Program-made: the position numbers and the translations under genes
Notes under the pieces: model-generated
Told to the model about the DNA's origin: nothing
Seen by the model: only the letters and a program-made list of their open reading frames with translations
Databases searched by the model: none
Assembly (NCBI RefSeq): GCF_001267405.1
Contig: NZ_CP012369.1
Span: forward strand, 274,001 to 338,000
Reading direction: 5' to 3'
Length of the DNA stretch: 64,000 nucleotides
DNA from: Moorella thermoacetica
GTDB taxonomy: Bacteria; Bacillota; DSM-521; Neomoorellales; Neomoorellaceae
Shown here: piece by piece, positions 52,857-61,797 of the stretch
Layout of the letters: the number at the start of each line of letters is the position of its first letter
Numbering within the stretch: the stretch's first letter is position 1

Positions 52857-53225
52857 CTATTCTTTTCTCCGGCGCCGGATCTCAACGGCGGCGTAGTCAA
52901 AGCTCCCGGGCAGTGGTGCCCGGGGTTTTTTTACACGCACCAGGACCTCGTCCACCGGGAAACCGGCCAGAATGCCGTCGCTGATGGCCGCGGCCAGGGC
53001 CTCCAGGAGTTTATAGGGGCGGCCGGTGACTATTTCCTGCACCAGGCGGTAGACCTGGCCGTAGTTGACGGTGGCTTCCAGAGCATCGGTCCTCCCGGCA
53101 GGTTCCAGGTCCAGGTAGAGTTCGAGGTCGACAATAAAGGGCTGCCCCAACTGCTGCTCTGCCGGATGGTTGCCGTGGAAGCCATAAAACTCCAGCCCGG
53201 CTAAAATAATCTTATCCTGACCCAA
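52857..53225 (-). CDS. folB: Dihydroneopterin aldolase
   Basis: 122 residues. KIILAGLEFYGFHGNHPAEQ (substrate Glu region), FIVDLELYLDL, TVNYGQVYRLVQ, PYKLLEALAAAI, and VRVKKPRAPLPGSFDYAAVEI. Folate pathway step to 6-hydroxymethyl-dihydropterin. The start is TTG 53225 after AAAGGGGGT; the longer ORF to 53369 overlaps folE and is rejected. Co-transcribed with folE. Confidence 0.92.
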   Translation of the reverse strand: MGQDKIILAGLEFYGFHGNHPAEQQLGQPFIVDLELYLDLEPAGRTDALEATVNYGQVYRLVQEIVTGRPYKLLEALAAAISDGILAGFPVDEVLVRVKKPRAPLPGSFDYAAVEIRRRRKE

Positions 53226-53245
53226 AGAGTTGACCCCCTTTCTGC

Positions 53246-53803
53246 TTAGCGACCCTGGATAAGGGACATAGCTTCCGCCCGGGCGGCCTGGTCGCGGCGG
53301 AAAAGACCCCGGACGGCGGAGGTAATGGTCAGGGAGCCTGGTTTTTTTATGCCGCGCATGCTCATGCAAAGGTGTTCGGCTTCAATGACAACGACTACGC
53401 CGTAGGGATTTAACTTTTCCATGATAATATCGGCTATCTGGGAGGTTAAACGCTCCTGGACCTGGGGCCGGCGGGCGGCGATGTCCACTACCCGGGCCAG
53501 TTTGCTTAAACCGGTAATTTTACCCCGGGGAATGTAAGCTACATGGGCCCTGCCCAGGAAGGGTAGGAAGTGGTGTTCGCAGATAGAATAGAGAGGTATA
53601 TCCTTTACCAGTACCATTTCCTCGTGGTGTTCGTCGAAGACAACCGTCAATTCCTCGCCGGGGTCACGGTTAATACCGGCAAAGATTTCCTCATACATAT
53701 CAGCTATACGGCGGGGCGTCTCCCGCAGGCCTTCCCGGTCCGGGTCCTCACCGACAGCTTCAATAATCATGCGTACCGCCTGGCGGATCTTTTCCTTATC
53801 CAT
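53246..53803 (-). CDS. folE: GTP cyclohydrolase I
   Basis: 185 residues. First folate step. Zinc ligands in [10 protein letters not shown] and [36 protein letters not shown] is the conserved core. ATG 53803. folE-folB is a partial folate operon; folate is central to the acetogenic methyl branch. Confidence 0.96.
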   Translation of the reverse strand: MDKEKIRQAVRMIIEAVGEDPDREGLRETPRRIADMYEEIFAGINRDPGEELTVVFDEHHEEMVLVKDIPLYSICEHHFLPFLGRAHVAYIPRGKITGLSKLARVVDIAARRPQVQERLTSQIADIIMEKLNPYGVVVVIEAEHLCMSMRGIKKPGSLTITSAVRGLFRRDQAARAEAMSLIQGR

Positions 53804-53937
53804 AGTTGTACCCCCCGGTTATACTTCTGGTTGCTTGGCGCATTACATAATAATTCCCCCAGGATTATAAATTTTCCTGCCCCGTAGCGATATAAAATGG
53901 TAAAGCCAGATAGCTTAGAAGAAGAGCCCTCAGGTTA

Positions 53938-53956
53938 GTAATGAATTCTGTTCTAA
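53938..53956 (+). repeat. Left copy of a 19-bp direct repeat
   Basis: GTAATGAATTCTGTTCTAA, matching 56724-56742 at 18 of 19 positions. The two copies flank a stretch of Rpn, broken GGDEF, hicBA and integrase-remnant genes; they may be old attachment sites. Confidence 0.55.
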
Positions 53957-54011
53957 AACGAGGGCAAAATTGCCGGCAAGGGGCGGCACGGCTCCGACAA
54001 GTTATAATAAC

Positions 54012-54044
54012 AAGGCCCGCCCCGGTGGATGAGGCGGGCCTTTT
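54012..54044. terminator. Terminator-like hairpin downstream of the Rpn gene
   Basis: AAGGCCCGCC pairs with GGCGGGCCTT; T-runs exist on the plus side. Confidence 0.75.
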
Positions 54045-54068
54045 CCTGAATTTACGGCCAGCAAAAAA

Positions 54069-55079
54069 TCACTGTTCCAGCTGTTTCTTCAACACGGCGA
54101 TCTCGTCCGGAGTAAGCCCCGTAGCTTTAACAATGGTCTCTATATCGACGTTGAGCAGTAGCAGGTTTCGAGCTACTTCTCGTTTGCCCTCCAATTTTCC
54201 TTCCAATTTCCCTTCCAATTTCCCCTTCTGTTCGCCTTCTTTTAAGCCTTTTAACAAAGCCTGCTGTTGCATCTCTTCCAGGGTTAATTCCAGGTTATAA
54301 ATCATCCGTTCCACCTCCCACGGATTGCTTGCGTCCAGGATGCGGTCAACCTTTTTCCTAAAATCTTCGGGCATTCTGGGCTTGACGACGTTCTTCAGCC
54401 AGCTGGTGATATGGCGGAACTCGTCAGGCGTGAGCCGCCTTAAGACCCCCGCCAGTTTCTGCAGCCGTCCAACCAGCTCTTCCGGCCGCATCTTTTGGTC
54501 CAGGAGAAAGACACCGGCGATCAGGTTTGCCGCTCTGATCAGCTCTTCTTCGCTGTAACGGTTGACATCAAACAGCAGGTAATGAAAGTCCAGGAGATGC
54601 CCGCTGAAATCCTGGTAACTGTCCAGCATTTCTTTGAAGGAGAGCGCCGCCGTCCAGGATCCGGCCCCGTTGTAGAGCACCGCCGGGATGATGGGCGGCA
54701 GGCGGAAATGCTTGCTCTCCCGCTCGTGCTGCGGGGTGTTGGTGTAGATTTCCCGCCAGATCTCGACCATATAGAGCAGCAGCCGGAAGGGTATCAGGTA
54801 GTCTACCGTTGACTGCAGTTCCAGCAGGACGTAAAAGATGACGTTTCTATCTTTCGTCTTAAGCCGGTAAACGATATCGGCTTCTTTCTCGCTGAAATCC
54901 TGGAGGACGTAGGATTTGTTCACCAGGATGAGATCTTTTTCGTCGATAGCCTCTACCCAGGTTTCCCGGACGAAGGTTTTCAGCAATTCCAGGAAAACTC
55001 TCTTGTCGGAAAGAAGCTGCCTGTAACCCTTGTCGTGGGGGTGGTAGGGAGGCCGGAGCTGCCCTGCGTTTTCCGGCAA
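54069..55079 (-). CDS. Rpn/PD-(D/E)XK nuclease family transposase-like protein
   Basis: 336 residues. N-terminal nuclease domain with HDKGYRQLLSDKRVFLELLKTF, EKEADIVYRLK, and VIFYVLLELQSTVDYLIPFRLL (the D...ExQ catalytic set), followed by a helical region and a C-terminal KGLKEGEQKGKLEGKLEGK repeat run. The repeat corresponds to three 12-bp units at 54189-54228. Rpn proteins are recombination-promoting nucleases, often in mobile or phage-derived DNA. Confidence 0.88.
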   Translation of the reverse strand: MPENAGQLRPPYHPHDKGYRQLLSDKRVFLELLKTFVRETWVEAIDEKDLILVNKSYVLQDFSEKEADIVYRLKTKDRNVIFYVLLELQSTVDYLIPFRLLLYMVEIWREIYTNTPQHERESKHFRLPPIIPAVLYNGAGSWTAALSFKEMLDSYQDFSGHLLDFHYLLFDVNRYSEEELIRAANLIAGVFLLDQKMRPEELVGRLQKLAGVLRRLTPDEFRHITSWLKNVVKPRMPEDFRKKVDRILDASNPWEVERMIYNLELTLEEMQQQALLKGLKEGEQKGKLEGKLEGKLEGKREVARNLLLLNVDIETIVKATGLTPDEIAVLKKQLEQ

Positions 55080-55185
55080 GGGATCACCTTCTTCTGGATT
55101 TTATTATAGCATATTTTTGGAACAAGGGGATACTTTTCGGAAAGCCGCCTTCAACCCTTTCCAGGGCCGGAAGGAACTTTTTTTG

Positions 55186-55874
55186 GTGAAAACCTTGCTA
55201 GCCTTGCCGGAAAAGAGCGTCCTGCTGGTGGAAGACTCGACCCTCACCAGGTTTTCCTCCAGGAGAACACTGGAGGAGAAGGGCTACCTGGTGGACGAAG
55301 CCGCCAGCGGCCAGGAGGCCCTGTCCGCGTAGAAACCTTTATAGACATCTCCGAACGCAAATACCTGGAAGAAGAGCTTTACCGCCTCTCCATCACCGAC
55401 CCTCTGACCGGTGCTTATAACCGCCGCTATTTTTTAGAAATGCTGGAAAGAGAAGTTGAGCGTATACGGCGGACCGGGAATCCCTTCTCCCTGATCATGT
55501 TTGACCTGGATCACTTCAAAAGTATAAATGACCATTTTGGACATGCCGCAGGAGACCGGGTGCTGAAAGGCGTTGTGTCCGCTTTTAAAAAGCGGCTGCG
55601 CAAGACAGACTGCCTTGCCCGCTGGGGCGGGGAGGAGTTCGTCATACTCCTTCCGGAGACGGGAGTAGAAGGGGCGGCTACACTTGCGGAAGAACTGAGG
55701 CAGAAACTGAGCGAAATGAAGATCCCCGGGGTGGGCCTGGTGACGGCTAGTTTCGGCGTGACGGGCTACCGCCCTGGCGACACGGTGGACGCCGTCACCC
55801 AGAGGGTTGACAGTGCCCTCTACCGCGCTAAAGGGAACGGGCGGAACTGCGTCTGCGTCGGTGGTCCGCATTAG
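55186..55874 (+). pseudogene. Broken response regulator-GGDEF diguanylate cyclase
   Basis: The start of a receiver domain (GTG 55186: KSVLLVEDSTLTRFSSRRTLEEKG) stops at TAG 55330. A different frame then gives VETFIDISERKYLEEELYRL (end of a PAS domain) and a full GGDEF domain: SITDPLTGAYNRRYF, FDLDHFKSINDHFGH, RWGGEEFVILLPE (GGEEF active site), ALYRAKGNGRN. Most of the receiver and the PAS core have been deleted. The GGDEF part is intact in sequence, but translation from Met 55440 would miss the DPLTG part. Confidence 0.75.
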
Positions 55875-56016
55875 TCCTGCGGCTCAGGCGGCCGCACCGG
55901 CATAATTGAAAGCCGCGCTGGTGTATGATATTATTGGTCATATAAGCCTTTAAAGCATGTGGTGGAGAAATAGACTTTTCTAGGTAGAGCAACCCCCAGG
56001 TTGGGAGGGAAACGGA

Positions 56017-56226
56017 TTGGACAAGGAGATAATTTTCTTAGTCGAGGAAGCCCCGGAAGGCGGCTATACGGCACGCGCCCTCGGCCACTCCATATTCACG
56101 GAGGGCGAGGCCCTGGACGAAATAAGGAGCAACGTCCGTGACGCGGTCCGCTGCTACTTCGGGGACAAGGACATGCCGCGGGTGATCCGGTTGCACATCA
56201 TGAAAGACGAGGTTATCGCGGTGTGA
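56017..56226 (+). CDS. hicB: HicB-like antitoxin
   Basis: 69 residues with the HicB fold: FLVEEAPEGGYTARALGHSI, FTEGEALDEIRSNVRDAVRCYFG. No DNA-binding tail. TTG 56017 follows GGGAGGG. It overlaps the HicA-like gene by four bases. Small HicB proteins neutralise HicA mRNA interferases. Confidence 0.85.
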   Translation: MDKEIIFLVEEAPEGGYTARALGHSIFTEGEALDEIRSNVRDAVRCYFGDKDMPRVIRLHIMKDEVIAV

Positions 56227-56471
56227 GATTGCCCAGGGACGTGAGCGGGGAAGAATTGGCCGAACTCTTGGCGAGGTACGGGTACCACATAACTAGACAG
56301 ACAGGGAGCCACCTCCGCCTCACCACGACACTAAGAGGAGAGCACCACATTACCGTGCCGCTGCACAGCCCCCTAAAAATCGGAACGCTAAGTGGCATCT
56401 TGGCCGATGTGGCCGATCACATGCAAATTTCCAAAGAAACTTTGGTCAAGGAACTTTTCCACAAGCGGTAA
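56223..56471 (+). CDS. hicA: HicA-like mRNA interferase toxin
   Basis: 82 residues. GEELAELLARYGYHITRQTGSHLRL holds the family's G-S-H catalytic histidine; HHITVPLHSPLKIGTLSGIL follows. GTG 56223, in an antitoxin-first pair. It lies within a run of mobile-element debris. Confidence 0.88.
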   Translation: MRLPRDVSGEELAELLARYGYHITRQTGSHLRLTTTLRGEHHITVPLHSPLKIGTLSGILADVADHMQISKETLVKELFHKR

Positions 56472-56530
56472 AACCCGGCACCTGTGAAAATTGCCTCGCC
56501 CCCTGGAGAGACAGACACCCACCTCCGGGG

Positions 56531-56722
56531 GTTCTGCTTTTATACTGGTCGAAACAAACCCTAGTATTCACGACCAGGACGGGCAAACCGCTAAATCTTA
56601 ATAATTGCCTGAAGCTGTTTCGCCAGGCTGCCCCAAAGTCAGGTTTAAAAGCAATCACTTTCCATGATCTTCGCAACACCCATGCTACAATCCTTCTACG
56701 CCAGGGCATAAATCCAAAAAGG
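56531..56722 (+). pseudogene. Tyrosine recombinase (phage-type integrase) remnant
   Basis: One frame reads TLVFTTRTGKPLNLNNCLKL, then FRQAAPKSGLKAITFHDLRNTHATILLRQG, the segment just before the active-site HxLRHTHAT motif (here HDLRNTHAT). Both the N-terminal part and the region with the catalytic tyrosine are missing. The end meets the right copy of the 19-bp repeat. Confidence 0.8.
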
Positions 56723-56723
56723 G

Positions 56724-56742
56724 GTAATGAATCCTGTTCTAA
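56724..56742 (+). repeat. Right copy of the 19-bp direct repeat
   Basis: GTAATGAATCCTGTTCTAA; one mismatch to 53938-53956. It abuts the integrase remnant. Confidence 0.55.
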
Positions 56743-56809
56743 GATCTGTTATAATAAGATAAAATAGTGGTACCTAAAAATTGGTATCAAATAGGGGGTC
56801 ATAGCCGCC

Positions 56810-57292
56810 GTGGATGTTGGACCTCTACCCCAGGTTGGGATAGGGATGGTCGTTGGCCTGCTGGAAATGCTGGAGGATGCCCGGGGGAGGGAAGATATCT
56901 TTAAACTGGCCGGTAGTCTTTCCATGGAACTGGATGATATCGGCCCGGTAATCGAGGCAGCCAGGGTACTGGGGTTTATTGAAACAACTAATGGTGATAT
57001 AACCCTTACCAGGCTTGGCAGTAAGCTCCTGAATGCCGATATAAATGAGCGTAAAGATATAATCGCCGCCAGGCTGCAGGAATTACCGGCTTTTAAAGAA
57101 GTCTTACAGCTGATTAAATCCGGCCGCGGCCGGCAGGTACGGCGGGAGCAGGTTGTACGGCGCTTTGCCCGCAGAATGTCTGACGAGGACGCCGAGGTAC
57201 TCTTTAAAACCGTTGTTGACTGGGGTCGCTTTGCTGAAATCATCGGTTACGATACCAAGGGAGAAGTTTTATATCTCGACGAGGGAGCATAG
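56810..57292 (+). CDS. Stand-alone AAA-associated domain protein, probable ABC transporter partner
   Basis: 160 residues resembling the AAA-associated C-terminal domain (PF09821 type) that is normally fused to NitT/TauT-type ABC ATPases: VGIGMVVGLLEMLEDARGREDIFKLAGSL, ARVLGFIETTNGDITLT, and FKTVVDWGRFAEIIGYD. GTG 56810 follows AGGGGGTC. The ATPase at 52105 lacks this domain, so the two probably act together although about 4 kb apart; inserted DNA between them may explain the gap. Confidence 0.78.
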   Translation: MDVGPLPQVGIGMVVGLLEMLEDARGREDIFKLAGSLSMELDDIGPVIEAARVLGFIETTNGDITLTRLGSKLLNADINERKDIIAARLQELPAFKEVLQLIKSGRGRQVRREQVVRRFARRMSDEDAEVLFKTVVDWGRFAEIIGYDTKGEVLYLDEGA

Positions 57293-57342
57293 ATTTTTCT
57301 TGCCTGGCAGTCCCGGTTAAAAGGATTATAATGAAGTGGCCC

Positions 57343-57371
57343 TTGACAAACAGGTCAGGGGCCAGTATAAT
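57343..57371 (+). promoter_or_regulatory. Promoter of tRNA-Ala(GGC)
   Basis: TTGACA, a 17-base spacer and TATAAT, 12 bases before the tRNA: perfect consensus. Confidence 0.92.
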
Positions 57372-57383
57372 AATCATTGCTGT

Positions 57384-57459
<76 letters not shown>

Positions 57460-57491
57460 GAAAAGGAAAGTAGCGCTAGGGTTTTCGGAAG

Positions 57492-57540
57492 TGTGAACAG
57501 CTTCCTGTTGGGAGAAACAGGAAGCTGTTCACATTTTGTT
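57492..57540 (+). terminator. Long perfect hairpin terminator after tRNA-Ala
   Basis: An 18-bp perfect stem (57492-57509 with 57516-57533), loop GGGAGA, then TTTTGTT. Unusually long for a tRNA terminator. Confidence 0.8.
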
Positions 57541-57832
57541 CACCCGCAACCTCCAACGCTGGCAGTTACGAGCTGCCGGCTTTTTTTGTGTCACCGCTGC
57601 CGAAGAGGAAGAAGTTGAGCCGCTCTGCCTCCCGGTGTCGCTGGTGCTCTCCTTCGCCACCCACCCGCCCGGCGACCTGGACAATTACATCAAGTCCCTG
57701 GCCGACAGTTTGAACGGCATCGCATGGCTTGACGACCGCCAGGTAGCTCGCATGGAAGTCGAAAAAGTAGTGGTAGTAGAGGGCGACGAGCGGGCTGAGG
57801 TGGAGGTGGCCCCCTGGAAGGCCAGGTTTTGA
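57536..57832 (+). pseudogene. RusA-type Holliday junction resolvase remnant
   Basis: The second half matches RusA: HPPGDLDNYIKSLADSLNG and IAWLDDRQVARMEVEK, with the DxDN and DD catalytic aspartates. The N-terminal half of RusA is missing and replaced by an unrelated stretch, so it is probably a phage remnant that sits next to the tRNA. The stretch 57833-58145 after it has no gene I can support. Confidence 0.65.
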
Positions 57833-58145
57833 GTAGTCGACGTTATTTAAACATTATCCGCCACGTGCTTAATGGTGCGGCTGATGGCTACAACCCTCCA
57901 GCACGCGGCGGCGAATCCCTAGAAGACCTTTCCCGGCCGGCTTCTTTGTAGATTTCTGTTTCCTTATGGTTCATATATTCGCTTAAAATGGACAGTTTCT
58001 GGTTCCCGCTTACGAGTGCACTGGTTCAAGCGGTGGAAAATAACTCCATAATATAATTAACCTGTGGTATACTTAAATTACTAGATTGCGGGAAAGAGAA
58101 TGAGGGACGAGGCTACATAAAGCTGTTTTAGCAGGGGGCTAAAAT

Positions 58146-58529
58146 ATGGGTACCCGAACTGATGAACTGGCTGCTTATTATGCGAAAAAATACCCTTTGA
58201 CTTTTACCGACGATTTTTCAAAAACTGACCCCTCCCTAACCGAGCGTTATAAAGAAGCCTGGCAGGTTGCTACCAGAGCTGCGGCTATCTTAAAAGAGCG
58301 ATATGGTGCCCAAAAAGTGGTGGCCTTCGGCTCCTTGGTTGATCGCTCCCGCTTTACACGCTGGTCCGATGTTGATTTGGCGGCGTGGGGCATCCCATAC
58401 GACCGGTTCTACGCCGCAGTGGGGGCGGTGACGGGTCTTAGTGAAAAGTTTAAAGTTGACCTGGTTGACCCGGAAGACTGCCGCGAATCTTTACACAGGG
58501 CTATTGAAAGCGAAGGGGTCGAGCTATGA
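58146..58529 (+). CDS. Minimal nucleotidyltransferase (MNT/MntA-like) antitoxin-type protein
   Basis: 127 residues with nucleotidyltransferase signature VVAFGSLVDRSRFTRWSDVDLAAWG (GS-x...-DxD) and FKVDLVDPEDCRESLHRAI. MNT proteins pair with HEPN RNases (HepT) as toxin-antitoxin systems, in which MntA AMPylates HepT. The stop overlaps the start of the next small gene (ATGA). Confidence 0.85.
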   Translation: MGTRTDELAAYYAKKYPLTFTDDFSKTDPSLTERYKEAWQVATRAAAILKERYGAQKVVAFGSLVDRSRFTRWSDVDLAAWGIPYDRFYAAVGAVTGLSEKFKVDLVDPEDCRESLHRAIESEGVEL

Positions 58530-58672
58530 AAAAGAAGTACCTTGCCCTGGCTGGCCGCATCCGGGAGGAGCTCGCTTGGCAGCGCACAAAAAGGGAATTA
58601 GAAAGGTTTCTTCTTTTTCTTGAAGCAAGGGGGAACATCCTGAACTATTTTACGGAACTTGGTACACCATAG
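58526..58672 (+). pseudogene. Truncated HEPN (HepT-like) partner of the MNT gene
   Basis: 48 codons: KKYLALAGRIREELAWQRTK, then a region that ends early at TAG 58670. A full HepT-like protein has over 100 residues and an R-x4-6-H motif, absent here. Just downstream, in another frame, VDKLISEIKEAD* (58687-58725) looks like the expected C-terminal end, which suggests an internal deletion with frameshift. The RNase partner is therefore probably dead. Confidence 0.6.
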
Positions 58673-58708
58673 TTATGAGGGGTATCGTTGATAAACTAAT
58701 AAGCGAAA

Positions 58709-59515
58709 TCAAAGAAGCCGACTAGGAAAAGAGCGCTCCGCGGTCGCCGGTTTAAAACCCAGTTGCCGGGATATCTCCTGCCCGGCGTGGCCGACCATTT
58801 TTCCCAGCTCTGGTACCCTTTCCGGTGTAACGCTTATAGTTAGGCCGGAAACGCTTAAAGCAGCTACTACCTGGCCGCTATGATCAAAGATGGGTGCACC
58901 GACACAACGAATTCCTTCTTCATTTTCGCCATCGTCCACTGAATATCCCTGTTCCCTTACCCGGGCCAGTTCGGCCTGTAAAGATGCCATAGTAGTAATG
59001 GTTCGCGGTGTAAAGCGGGGCAAACCCCGGTCGGTGGCAATCTTTACTACCTCTTGCTCCGGCAGGAAGGCAAGGATGGCTTTACCCACGGCAGTAGAGT
59101 GAAGAGCCACCCGGCGACCGATCTGGGAGTGCATGCGAATGGTGCGGTTACCCTCCACCTTGTCAATATAAACAGCTTCGGCACCATCCCTGATAACCAT
59201 ATGGGCTACTTCCTGGGTCGCGTCAGCCAGTTCCTTGAGGTAGGGGTGAGCAACGGCCCGGACGTCAAGCCTTTCTAATAGGCTGCCACTTAGATCCAGG
59301 ATTTTCAAGCCAAGGACATATTTTTCCGTGGTCTCCTCCTGGTCAACGTAACCGTAAGCCTTCAAAGTGGAAAGCATGCGGTAAACGGTGCTTTTATTTA
59401 GGTTCAGCCGGCGGCTGAGCTCGCTTAAACCTATTCCCTCTCCGGCCGCCGCCAGAGCTTCTAATATTTTGAGGGCCTTCTCCAGCGACTGGACATGACC
59501 TTCAACTTGGGACAA
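58709..59515 (-). CDS. IclR/KdgR family transcriptional regulator
   Basis: 268 residues: winged helix (EGIGLSELSRRLNLNKSTVYRML) and IclR effector domain (AVYIDKVEGNRTIRMHSQIG, LHSTAVGKAILAFLP, ENEEGIRCVGAPIFDHSG). TTG 59515 follows TGGAGTG. Its location near kdgK and eda, and the KdgR-like sequence, make 2-keto-3-deoxygluconate or a related sugar acid the probable effector (inference). Confidence 0.88.
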   Translation of the reverse strand: MSQVEGHVQSLEKALKILEALAAAGEGIGLSELSRRLNLNKSTVYRMLSTLKAYGYVDQEETTEKYVLGLKILDLSGSLLERLDVRAVAHPYLKELADATQEVAHMVIRDGAEAVYIDKVEGNRTIRMHSQIGRRVALHSTAVGKAILAFLPEQEVVKIATDRGLPRFTPRTITTMASLQAELARVREQGYSVDDGENEEGIRCVGAPIFDHSGQVVAALSVSGLTISVTPERVPELGKMVGHAGQEISRQLGFKPATAERSFPSRLL

Positions 59516-59627
59516 TGCTATTCACTCCAGAAGTAAAATCGTACAGGATTACGGTAAGACTTTTGCCAATCGATTTTTGCTATAGTAAAGCTTGCCTAAT
59601 AGAAGAATATCCATTTAATGAGATAAC

Positions 59628-59698
59628 GGCCCCGGGGTCAAATACAGCGCCGCATATGCTATTATAACATTTCCGGCCCAAACCATGAACCCGGGGCC
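59628..59698 (-). terminator. Inverted repeat downstream of hppA
   Basis: GGCCCCGGGG at 59628 is complementary to CCCGGGGCC at 59690, with a loop of about 50 bases. It may end the hppA transcript; the loop is long, so support is modest. Confidence 0.4.
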
Positions 59699-59748
59699 AC
59701 CAGTACCAGCCATAATCGTGGGCTTCTGCTTGGGGAACGTGAGGCCCT

Positions 59749-61797
59749 TTAGATAAATAATCCTGCCAGGACCAGGGTAATGGTACTGATGAGTTTTACC
59801 AGGACGTGCAGGGATGGCCCGGCAGTATCTTTAAAAGGATCACCTACGGTGTCGCCGACAACACCGGCTTTATGGGCTTCCGACCCTTTACCGCCAAAGT
59901 TGCCCAGCTCGATATACTTCTTGGCGTTGTCCCAGGCACCGCCGCCGTTGTTGAGGAAGAGGGCCACAATGACGCCGGTGATGGTCCCTACCATGAGAAA
60001 GGCAGCGGCAGCCTCGGCTTTCAACACCAGACCGACAATGATGGGGGTAATGACGACAATCAAGCCAGGTAAGACCATTTCTTTCAAAGCTCCCCTGGTA
60101 ACAATATCAACGCAAGCGCCATACTCCGGCTTGGCCGTGCCTTCCATAATACCCGGAATCTCTTTAAACTGGCGCCGGACTTCTAGGATGACGTACTGGG
60201 CGGCGTTGCCTACAGCACGGATGGCGGTTGAGCTGAACAGCAGGACCATCATGGCGGCGATGAAGGCGCCGACAAAGACTTCGGGTTTGCCGATATCTAC
60301 GGGGAAATTGCCTTTGATATTCAGGGCTATTTTGACTTCGTCGATATATGCCGAGAAGAGGAGGAAGGTCGCCAGGGCGGCACTGCCGATGGCATAACCC
60401 TTGGTCAGGGCCTTGGTGGTATTGCCGGAGGCATCCAGGCGGTCGGTGCGCCGCCGGACTTCTTCCGGAGCGCCGGACATTTCGACAATGCCGCCGGCGT
60501 TATCGGTAATGGGACCATAGGTATCCATGGCCAGGATGTAGGCCGCCGTGCTGAGCATACCCATGGTTGCCACGGCGGTGCCATAGAGGCCGCCACCGGG
60601 AAGGCCGCTTTTCAGTCCCAGCCAGTAAGCACCCAGGATGGCCAGGGAAATAAAGACGACAGGCAGCGCCGTGCTCTCAAAGCCCACAGCTACACCGGAG
60701 ATGATGTTCGTCGCCGGGCCGGTTATAGAGGCACGGGCGATCTCCTTGACCGGACGGTAGTCGTAGGAAGTATAGTACTGGGTAATGAGGACAAAGATGA
60801 AGCTTAAAACAATGCCGATGATCCCGGCGCCGTAAAAATAGATGAAGTTAATCCCCGGGCCACTCAACATATAGCGACTGATAGGATAGAGAAAGATTAT
60901 AGCCAGGATACTGGTAACGATATAACCCCGGTTCAAAGCGGCCATGGGGTCCTGGTTTTCTTCGGCCCTGACGAAAAACATGCCGATTATAGAGGCAATA
61001 ATCCCTGCCGCCCGGGCTACCAGGGGGAAGACGATGCCTTTGACACCGAAGAACGGCACCAGGGCTATACCAAGGATCATGGCTCCTATATTTTCTGCCG
61101 CCGTAGATTCAAACAGGTCGGCACCACGGCCGGCGCAGTCACCGACGTTGTCACCCACCAGGTCAGCGATGACGGCCGGATTGCGCGGATCGTCTTCGGG
61201 TATGCCGGCTTCTACTTTACCCACTAAATCGGCCCCTACGTCGGCAGCCTTGGTGTAAATACCACCGCCCAGCTGGGCAAAAAGGGCGACAAAGCTGGCA
61301 CCAAAGCCAAAGCCGACAATATCGAGGGGAGCCCGGGTGGGATTGGTGGCCCCACCAAAGGCGTAGAAGAGGGAGGTGACCCCCAGGAGGGAAAGGGCGG
61401 TAACGGCCAGGCCCGTAACGGCACCGCCGCGGAAGGCAACAGTCAGGGCTTTATTGAGGCTATTACGCGCCCCGGCGGCCACCCGCAAGTTGGCGTTGAC
61501 TGCCACGTACATGCCGATATAACCTGATAAGGCCGAGGCAAAGGCTCCGGTAATAAAGGCGACGGCTGTGTGGTACTGGCGTGTGAGGAGGGCCAGGAGC
61601 ACGGCTACGATAAGGGCCAGGCCCGCAATGGTGCGATACTGGCGGTTCAAGAAGGCCATGGCCCCTTCCCTGATAGCCGCGGCAATGGTCTGCATTTCCT
61701 TAGGACCGGTATCTTCTTTTAAAACACTACTGGTCATGTAGAGAGCCACCAGCAGGGCCAGGATCCCACCGGCAGGGATAATGGGAAACAGCTCCAT
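59749..61797 (-). CDS. hppA: Membrane-bound pyrophosphatase, K+-insensitive proton-pumping type
   Basis: 682 residues with about 16 membrane helices. Catalytic motifs GGGIYTKAADVGADLVGKVEAGIPEDDPRNPAVIADLVGDNVGDCAGRGADLFES and the C-terminal GKGSEAHKAGVVGDTVGDPFKDTAGPS region are read in pieces. The sorting motif is GNTTKALTKGYAIGSA: Lys and Thr at the two positions where K+-dependent enzymes have Ala and Gly, so it should be the K+-insensitive H+-pump. It couples PPi hydrolysis to ion translocation, useful in an energy-limited acetogen. AGAGGTG precedes the ATG. Confidence 0.95.
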   Translation of the reverse strand: MELFPIIPAGGILALLVALYMTSSVLKEDTGPKEMQTIAAAIREGAMAFLNRQYRTIAGLALIVAVLLALLTRQYHTAVAFITGAFASALSGYIGMYVAVNANLRVAAGARNSLNKALTVAFRGGAVTGLAVTALSLLGVTSLFYAFGGATNPTRAPLDIVGFGFGASFVALFAQLGGGIYTKAADVGADLVGKVEAGIPEDDPRNPAVIADLVGDNVGDCAGRGADLFESTAAENIGAMILGIALVPFFGVKGIVFPLVARAAGIIASIIGMFFVRAEENQDPMAALNRGYIVTSILAIIFLYPISRYMLSGPGINFIYFYGAGIIGIVLSFIFVLITQYYTSYDYRPVKEIARASITGPATNIISGVAVGFESTALPVVFISLAILGAYWLGLKSGLPGGGLYGTAVATMGMLSTAAYILAMDTYGPITDNAGGIVEMSGAPEEVRRRTDRLDASGNTTKALTKGYAIGSAALATFLLFSAYIDEVKIALNIKGNFPVDIGKPEVFVGAFIAAMMVLLFSSTAIRAVGNAAQYVILEVRRQFKEIPGIMEGTAKPEYGACVDIVTRGALKEMVLPGLIVVITPIIVGLVLKAEAAAAFLMVGTITGVIVALFLNNGGGAWDNAKKYIELGNFGGKGSEAHKAGVVGDTVGDPFKDTAGPSLHVLVKLISTITLVLAGLFI

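Noticed and set aside
54186-54228. Short tandem repeats considered as a CRISPR-like or regulatory array
   Set aside because: They are 12-bp units coding GKLE repeats inside the Rpn gene; no spacers are present. No CRISPR array was seen anywhere in the window.
57870-58050. Minus-strand frame reading LSEYMNHKETEIYKEAG
   Set aside because: It looks protein-like for about 30 residues but has no start, no ribosome site and no family I can name; chance is not excluded.
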